DNA of 64,000 bases from CAIWHR01 sp963813415 (GTDB taxonomy: Bacteria; Pseudomonadota; Gammaproteobacteria; Burkholderiales; Casimicrobiaceae). Where the stretch lies: positions 1-64,000 of the forward strand of contig CAWEYW010000007.1 of the NCBI GenBank assembly GCA_963813415.1, written 5' to 3'. Shown in pieces: positions 59,831-64,000 of this stretch (the first letter of the stretch is position 1; every line of letters begins with the position of its first letter). Both the position numbers and the translations under genes were made by a program. Under the pieces are notes generated by a model. That model saw nothing but the letters and a program-made list of their open reading frames with translations. It was not told the origin of the DNA and made no database searches.

Positions 59831-61354
59831 TCATGCCGGACTGCTCTGGGCGATGGTGCGCTCGACGTACGCGGTGACGGCATTGCGCTGGCTGGTGGTC
59901 ATGCCAAGTCCCGCCTTGGTGCGCCGCCACAGGACGTCCTCCCCGGTCCTCGCCCACTCGGTGCGCATCAGATAGTCCACTTCGAGCGCCGTGAGACCCT
60001 CGCCGAATTGGCGGCCGAGGTCGGACGCGCGCCGCACGCCACCGAGCAGGTCGAGGCCACGCGTGCCGTGCCGGCGAAAGATGCCGCGCACCGCCTCGGC
60101 GGGCAGGTAGGCGTACCGGCGCGCCATGTCGGCGAGAAACGGTGCGAGGTCGCCATTGGGCAGGTCGCCGCCGGGAAGCGTCGCCCCCTCCGTCCAGTCC
60201 GGCTTCATGTCCGGAAAGAATGGCCGCAATTCCGCCAGCGCCTGCTCCGCCAGTTTGCGATAGGTGGTGAGTTTGCCGCCAAAGACCGAAAGCGCAGGCG
60301 CGCCACCGCCTTCCGCGGCGCGGTCGAGCTTCAGCACGTAGTCGCGCGTGATGGCGGACGGATCGGAAGCGCCATCGTCGTAGAGGGGGCGCACGCCGCT
60401 GAAAGTCCAGACCACGTCCTTGCGCGAGAGCGGGCGCGCAAGATAGGCATTGGAAAGCGTGAGGAGATAGTCCATCTCGTCGTCGGAGATATGCGGTTCC
60501 TCGTATTCCTCGACCGGCACGTCCGTGGTGCCGATGAGCGAAAAGCGCTCCTGGTACGGAATGATGAAAACGATGCGCTTGTCGGCGTTCTGCAGGATGT
60601 AGGCGTGCTCCTCGGGGTGGATGCGGGGCACCACGATGTGGCTGCCCTTCACGTGGCGCACGTTCTCGCGCGAGGGCGCCGGCGACACGGCATCCCGCAC
60701 GCGCTTCACCCACGGTCCGGCGGCGTTGACGATGGCACGCGCCGCAACGCGGCTGCGGACGCCGCGCCCATCCACGAGATCGGCCGCCCAGAGCTCGCGC
60801 TCCCGCCGGGCACCTTCGAGGCGGGTGCGCACGCGCACGTCGGCGCCGGCCGCATGGGCCGCAAGTACGTTCGCGACCACGAGCCGCGCGTCGTCCACGC
60901 GGGCGTCCGAATAGACGAAGCCGCGATGAAAGCGCGGCTTGAGACCCGCGCCCCATGCGCTTGCCGATAGGTCCACGCCGAAGGAGCCCGGCAGGCGTTC
61001 GCGCCGCCCGAGATGATCGTAGAGGAACAGGCCCGCGCGGATCATCCACGCCGGGCGCAGGTGCGGCTCATGCGGCAGGACGAAGGCGAGGGGCTGCACG
61101 AGGTGGGGCGCGGCGTGCAGGAGCACCTCGCGTTCGGCGAGCGATTCGCGCACGAGGCGGAATTCGTAGTGCTCGAGATAGCGCAGGCCGCCGTGCACGA
61201 GCTTGGTGCTCCACGACGACGTCGCCGAAGCGATGTCGCCCTGCTCGACCAGGAGCACCTTGAGGCCGCGGCCGGCGGCGTCGCGCGCGATGCCGGCGCC
61301 GTTGATGCCGGCGCCCACGATCAGCAGGTCGTAGGGGGAACTCTGGTTGGACAT
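59831..61354 (-). CDS. glpD: Glycerol-3-phosphate dehydrogenase, aerobic
   Basis: GlpD (507 residues) oxidises sn-glycerol-3-phosphate to DHAP and passes electrons to quinone. It starts with the FAD motif LLIVGAGINGAGIARDAAGRG near residue 9. SSWSTKLVHGGLRYLEHYEF near 47 and VNAAGPWVKRV near 214 are typical, and the C-terminal cap domain (about 390-500) is complete. No glpF or glpK is beside it. It is divergent from the amidohydrolase gene. Confidence 0.95.
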   Translation of the reverse strand: MSNQSSPYDLLIVGAGINGAGIARDAAGRGLKVLLVEQGDIASATSSWSTKLVHGGLRYLEHYEFRLVRESLAEREVLLHAAPHLVQPLAFVLPHEPHLRPAWMIRAGLFLYDHLGRRERLPGSFGVDLSASAWGAGLKPRFHRGFVYSDARVDDARLVVANVLAAHAAGADVRVRTRLEGARRERELWAADLVDGRGVRSRVAARAIVNAAGPWVKRVRDAVSPAPSRENVRHVKGSHIVVPRIHPEEHAYILQNADKRIVFIIPYQERFSLIGTTDVPVEEYEEPHISDDEMDYLLTLSNAYLARPLSRKDVVWTFSGVRPLYDDGASDPSAITRDYVLKLDRAAEGGGAPALSVFGGKLTTYRKLAEQALAELRPFFPDMKPDWTEGATLPGGDLPNGDLAPFLADMARRYAYLPAEAVRGIFRRHGTRGLDLLGGVRRASDLGRQFGEGLTALEVDYLMRTEWARTGEDVLWRRTKAGLGMTTSQRNAVTAYVERTIAQSSPA

Positions 61355-61457
61355 GGGCTCGGGCGCCGCATTCTACCGCAGCGCGTTCGCACGGCCGCGC
61401 TCTGTCATGCGCAGCGATGGTGCGCTAGGATCGGGGAACCAACCCGCAAGGACTGCC

Positions 61458-62657
61458 ATGAAGCTCGCGCCCGAAGTGCTGCTGCAGCTGCCCGACATGA
61501 AGGCGTGGCGGCATCATCTGCACGCCCATCCCGAAACGGCCTTCGAGGAGGAACAGACCAGCGCCTTCGTGGCCGAGAAGCTGCTCTCGTTCGGACTCGA
61601 GGTGCATACCGGGATCGCGAAGACTGGCGTCATCGGCGTGCTGCGCGGCACCGAGGCCGATGGCGGGGCGGCCGGCTCCATCGCCCTGCGGGCCGATCTC
61701 GACGCGCTGCACATCCACGAGCGCTCGGGCGTGGCGCACGCATCGCAGCAGCCAGGCAGGATGCACGCGTGCGGCCACGACGGCCACGTCACGATGCTGC
61801 TCGCGGCGGCCGCGGCGCTGCAGCGCCGGCGGCATGTGCACGGAACGGTGTATTTCATCTTCCAGCCCGCCGAGGAGAACGAGGGAGGCGGGCGTCTCAT
61901 GGTCGAGGAGGGGCTTTTCGAACGCTTTCCGGTGAGCGCGGTGTACGGCATGCACAACTGGCCCCGCCTCCCGGTCGGCAAGATGGCCATGCGCGAGGGC
62001 CCCCTGATGGGCGCCTACGACGTGTTCGAGATCGTCGCCACCGGCAAGGGCGCCCACGCCGCCATGCCCTACGAAGGCAAGGACCCGATGCTGTTCGCGG
62101 CGCACGCGATCAGTGCGCTCCAGACGATCGTTGCGCGCAACCTGCACCCGCTCGATGCGGGGGTGGTGAGCGTCACCCAGGTGCACGGCGGCGACACGTG
62201 GAACGTGATCCCCGAAGAGGTAATGCTGCGCGGCACCGTACGCACCTTCAAGCCCGAGGTGCAGGATCTGATCGAATCGCGCATGCGCACGATCGTCGCC
62301 GGCGCCGCGGCGATGTTCGAGATGGCGGCGACCCTGCGCTACGAGCGCCGCTACCCGGCGACGGTCAATTCGCCGGCGGAGACGCGGCACGCGATCGCTG
62401 CCGCATCGAGCGTCGTCGGTGCGGGCAACGTCGACACCGATCCGGTGCCCAACATGGGCAGCGAGGACTTCGCGTTCATGCTCCAGGAACGGCCGGGCTG
62501 CTACGTCTGGCTGGGCGCGGGGAGCGGTCCGGGCTGTCCGGGCCTGCATAACCCGCACTACGACTTCAACGATGATGCGCTGGCGATCGGCGCGAGTTAC
62601 TGGGTCGCCCTCGCCGAGCAGCAGCTGGCTGGTCTGGCGGTGCGCAAGGCCGCCTAG
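61458..62657 (+). CDS. M20 family amidohydrolase (hippurate/IAA-amino acid hydrolase type)
   Basis: The 399-residue metallopeptidase has WRHHLHAHPETAFEEEQT near residue 18, ALRADLDALHIHE near 77, HACGHDGHVTML near 101, FQPAEENEGGGRLMVEEG near 136 and GSEDFAFML near 335, which give the two-metal site and catalytic Glu. M20D enzymes remove acyl groups from amino acids. AAGGACTGCC before the ATG at 61458 is the ribosome-binding site. The next gene is convergent. Confidence 0.93.
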   Translation: MKLAPEVLLQLPDMKAWRHHLHAHPETAFEEEQTSAFVAEKLLSFGLEVHTGIAKTGVIGVLRGTEADGGAAGSIALRADLDALHIHERSGVAHASQQPGRMHACGHDGHVTMLLAAAAALQRRRHVHGTVYFIFQPAEENEGGGRLMVEEGLFERFPVSAVYGMHNWPRLPVGKMAMREGPLMGAYDVFEIVATGKGAHAAMPYEGKDPMLFAAHAISALQTIVARNLHPLDAGVVSVTQVHGGDTWNVIPEEVMLRGTVRTFKPEVQDLIESRMRTIVAGAAAMFEMAATLRYERRYPATVNSPAETRHAIAAASSVVGAGNVDTDPVPNMGSEDFAFMLQERPGCYVWLGAGSGPGCPGLHNPHYDFNDDALAIGASYWVALAEQQLAGLAVRKAA

Positions 62658-62673
62658 ACCTCGTTCCGGCGGA

Positions 62674-63870
62674 TCACGGCGTGCAGCCCACGCCGACAAC
62701 GTCGAGCGTGTGCCGCGCGATCATCAGCTCCTCGTCCGTCGGGATGACCCAGGCGGACGGGGCCCCGCTATGTCGGGAGATGCGCGGGCCATGCCGCGCA
62801 TTGGCATCGGCATCGCAGGTCAGCCCCAGCCAGCGCGCCTGCTCCAGCACCCGCGCGCGAATGGGTGCGGCGTGCTCGCCGATGCCGGCGGTGAACACCA
62901 GGGTATCGAGGCCGCCAAGCGCGGCCGCGAGCGAGCCGAGCTCCCGGCCGATCCGGTACACGAAGAGGTCCACGGCGAAGCGCGCCTGCGGCTCGTCGCT
63001 CGCGAGCAGCGTACGCATGTCGCTCGATACGCCCGAGACGCCGAGCAGGCCCGAGTCGTGGTACAGCAGCTGCTCGATGGCATCGACATCGAGCTTGCGG
63101 TCTCGCAGCAGATAGAGCACCGCGCCCGGGTCGAGCGAGCCGCTGCGCGTGCCCATCGGCAAGCCTTCGAGCGCGGTGAAGCCCATGGTCGAAGCGACGC
63201 TGCGGCCCGCCTGCATCGCGCACATGCTGGCGCCGTTGCCGAGATGCGCCACGATCACCCGGCCCGCTGCGGCGCGCGGATCGTGTCGCGGCAGCACCGA
63301 CGCGATGTACTCGTAGGAGAGGCCGTGAAAGCCGTAGCGGCGGACGCCGCCCTCGGTGATGGAGCGCGGCAGCGCATACGCCTGCGCCACCTCGGGCATC
63401 GCGCGATGGAACGCCGTATCGAAGCACGCGACCTGTGGCAAGCGCGGCATCGACGCGAGGAGCGCCCGGATGGGGGTCAGGTTGTGCGGCTGATGCAGCG
63501 GCGCCAGCGGGATGAGCGCCGCGAGCGCAGCGACGACGCCGGCATCGATTCGCACCGGCGCATCGAAGCGCATGCCGCCGTGCACCACGCGATGCCCGGC
63601 CGCGACCAGACGCACGTGCTGCAACTCGGCCTTGAGATGCTGCAGCAGATAGGCCGTGGCGCCCTCGTGATCGAGGGTGCTTCCGGGCGGCCAGGCTGCC
63701 TCCGCGACGACTGCACCTGCCGCGTCATGGGCAATGAAATGCGGTGCCGTCGGCAATGCTTCGATCTCGCCGTGACGCGCGAGCATCGGCCCGTCAGCGC
63801 CGATCGTGAAGAGCGAGAACTTGAGGCTGGACGAGCCGGCGTTGAGAACGAGAACCGCGTCTTCGCGCAT
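62674..63870 (-). CDS. ackA: Acetate kinase
   Basis: AckA (398 residues) converts acetate and ATP to acetyl phosphate. It opens VLVLNAGSSSLKFSLFTIG, has GHRVVHGGMRF near residue 117, CFDTAFHRAMPEVAQAYALP near 163, and HLGNGASMCAMQAGRSVASTMGFTALEGLPMGTRSG split near 205-245. The length is normal. The start is 4 bases after the stop of the preceding gene, the phosphate acetyltransferase, so the two form an operon. Confidence 0.96.
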   Translation of the reverse strand: MREDAVLVLNAGSSSLKFSLFTIGADGPMLARHGEIEALPTAPHFIAHDAAGAVVAEAAWPPGSTLDHEGATAYLLQHLKAELQHVRLVAAGHRVVHGGMRFDAPVRIDAGVVAALAALIPLAPLHQPHNLTPIRALLASMPRLPQVACFDTAFHRAMPEVAQAYALPRSITEGGVRRYGFHGLSYEYIASVLPRHDPRAAAGRVIVAHLGNGASMCAMQAGRSVASTMGFTALEGLPMGTRSGSLDPGAVLYLLRDRKLDVDAIEQLLYHDSGLLGVSGVSSDMRTLLASDEPQARFAVDLFVYRIGRELGSLAAALGGLDTLVFTAGIGEHAAPIRARVLEQARWLGLTCDADANARHGPRISRHSGAPSAWVIPTDEELMIARHTLDVVGVGCTP

Positions 63871-63874
63871 CGAC

Positions 63875-64000
63875 TCACCCGCCCACGGCGATCTTGCTCC
63901 GGCGCGCGTGCGCCAGGAGCTTGAGCACGGCCGTCGACGCGAGGCGCGAGCGCAGGTTGTCGGCGCGCGACGTCAGCACGATGGGGACGCGCGCGCCGAG
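63875..64000 (-). CDS. Phosphate acetyltransferase, C-terminal end (partial)
   Basis: The last 41 codons of a reverse-strand gene run off the window edge. They read LGARVPIVLTSRADNLRSRL, then ASTAVLKLLAHARRSKIAVGG, which is the usual end of phosphate acetyl/butyryltransferases (PVVLTSRAD-x-R-x-RLASCAVA). With ackA 4 bases downstream it would form the Pta-AckA pathway. The rest of the gene is outside the window. Confidence 0.8.
   Translation of the reverse strand, partial: LGARVPIVLTSRADNLRSRLASTAVLKLLAHARRSKIAVGG

Overview
The window is about 64 kb of GC-rich bacterial chromosome, almost fully coding. Gene content and order point to a betaproteobacterium: gshB-EIIA-HPr-ptsI, mreBCD-mrdA-rodA-rlpA, gatCAB, tolB-pal-cpoB, ampG next to metX/metW, and aprM-type APS reductase. 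aprMBA and sat, with a YeeE/YedE-type transporter nearby, suggest a sulfur-oxidising or at least sulfur-metabolising organism. The lineage is an inference from gene content. Nothing looks like a plasmid or an intact prophage.

Layout. 1-6.6 kb: tRNA-Lys(CTT), malonyl-CoA decarboxylase, and a small catabolic cluster (class II aldolase-type decarboxylase, Bug/TTT binding protein, divergent Rieske oxygenase alpha and beta subunits, ACMSD-like amidohydrolase). 6.7-9.1 kb: a Cys-rich mini-protein, a PrsW-like membrane protease and a protein built from 36 Thr-Ala-Gln-type triplets. 9.4-10.1 kb: a broken IS481-type transposase. 10.1-18 kb: aprM-aprB-aprA with an orphan gene and a SlyD-like chaperone, IS3 debris, a phosphodiesterase, a LysR regulator and sat. 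18-32 kb: tRNA-Lys(TTT), DUF1178, YeeE-like transporter, mutY, then envelope genes (cpoB-pal-tolB, rlpA, rodA-mrdA-mreDCB). 32-41.5 kb: gatCAB, two ABC-F translation factors, pyrE and xth. 41.5-48 kb: ampG, a fused metX-metW gene behind a SAM-II-type riboswitch, and a tlpA-DUF4266-DUF3570-apbE module. 48-64 kb: an incomplete PTS, gshB, two AhpD-like genes with a cupin, glmS and glmU separated by an unusual Cys-repeat secreted protein, an atypical ParA-like ATPase, a DJ-1 family protein, a HAD phosphatase, glpD, an M20 amidohydrolase, ackA and the end of a phosphate acetyltransferase.

How the parts work together. AprMBA and Sat are the sulfite-to-sulfate branch of reverse dissimilatory sulfur oxidation, and the LysR gene between them may regulate it. 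The mre/mrd/rod and rlpA genes form the cell-elongation module, and GlmS and GlmU supply its UDP-GlcNAc. EI, HPr and EIIA have no permease here and look like a regulatory phosphorelay. The riboswitch in front of metXW should shut off methionine synthesis when SAM is plentiful.

The observations most worth a second look are: the SAM-II-like leader, which carries a visible 14-bp antiterminator and a terminator in front of a MetX-MetW fusion; the TAQ-repeat protein; the secreted protein with four C-x10-C repeats; the ApbE/DUF3570/DUF4266/TlpA module; the ParA-like protein with Arg in place of the P-loop Lys; and a 33-residue membrane peptide behind a perfect ribosome-binding site.
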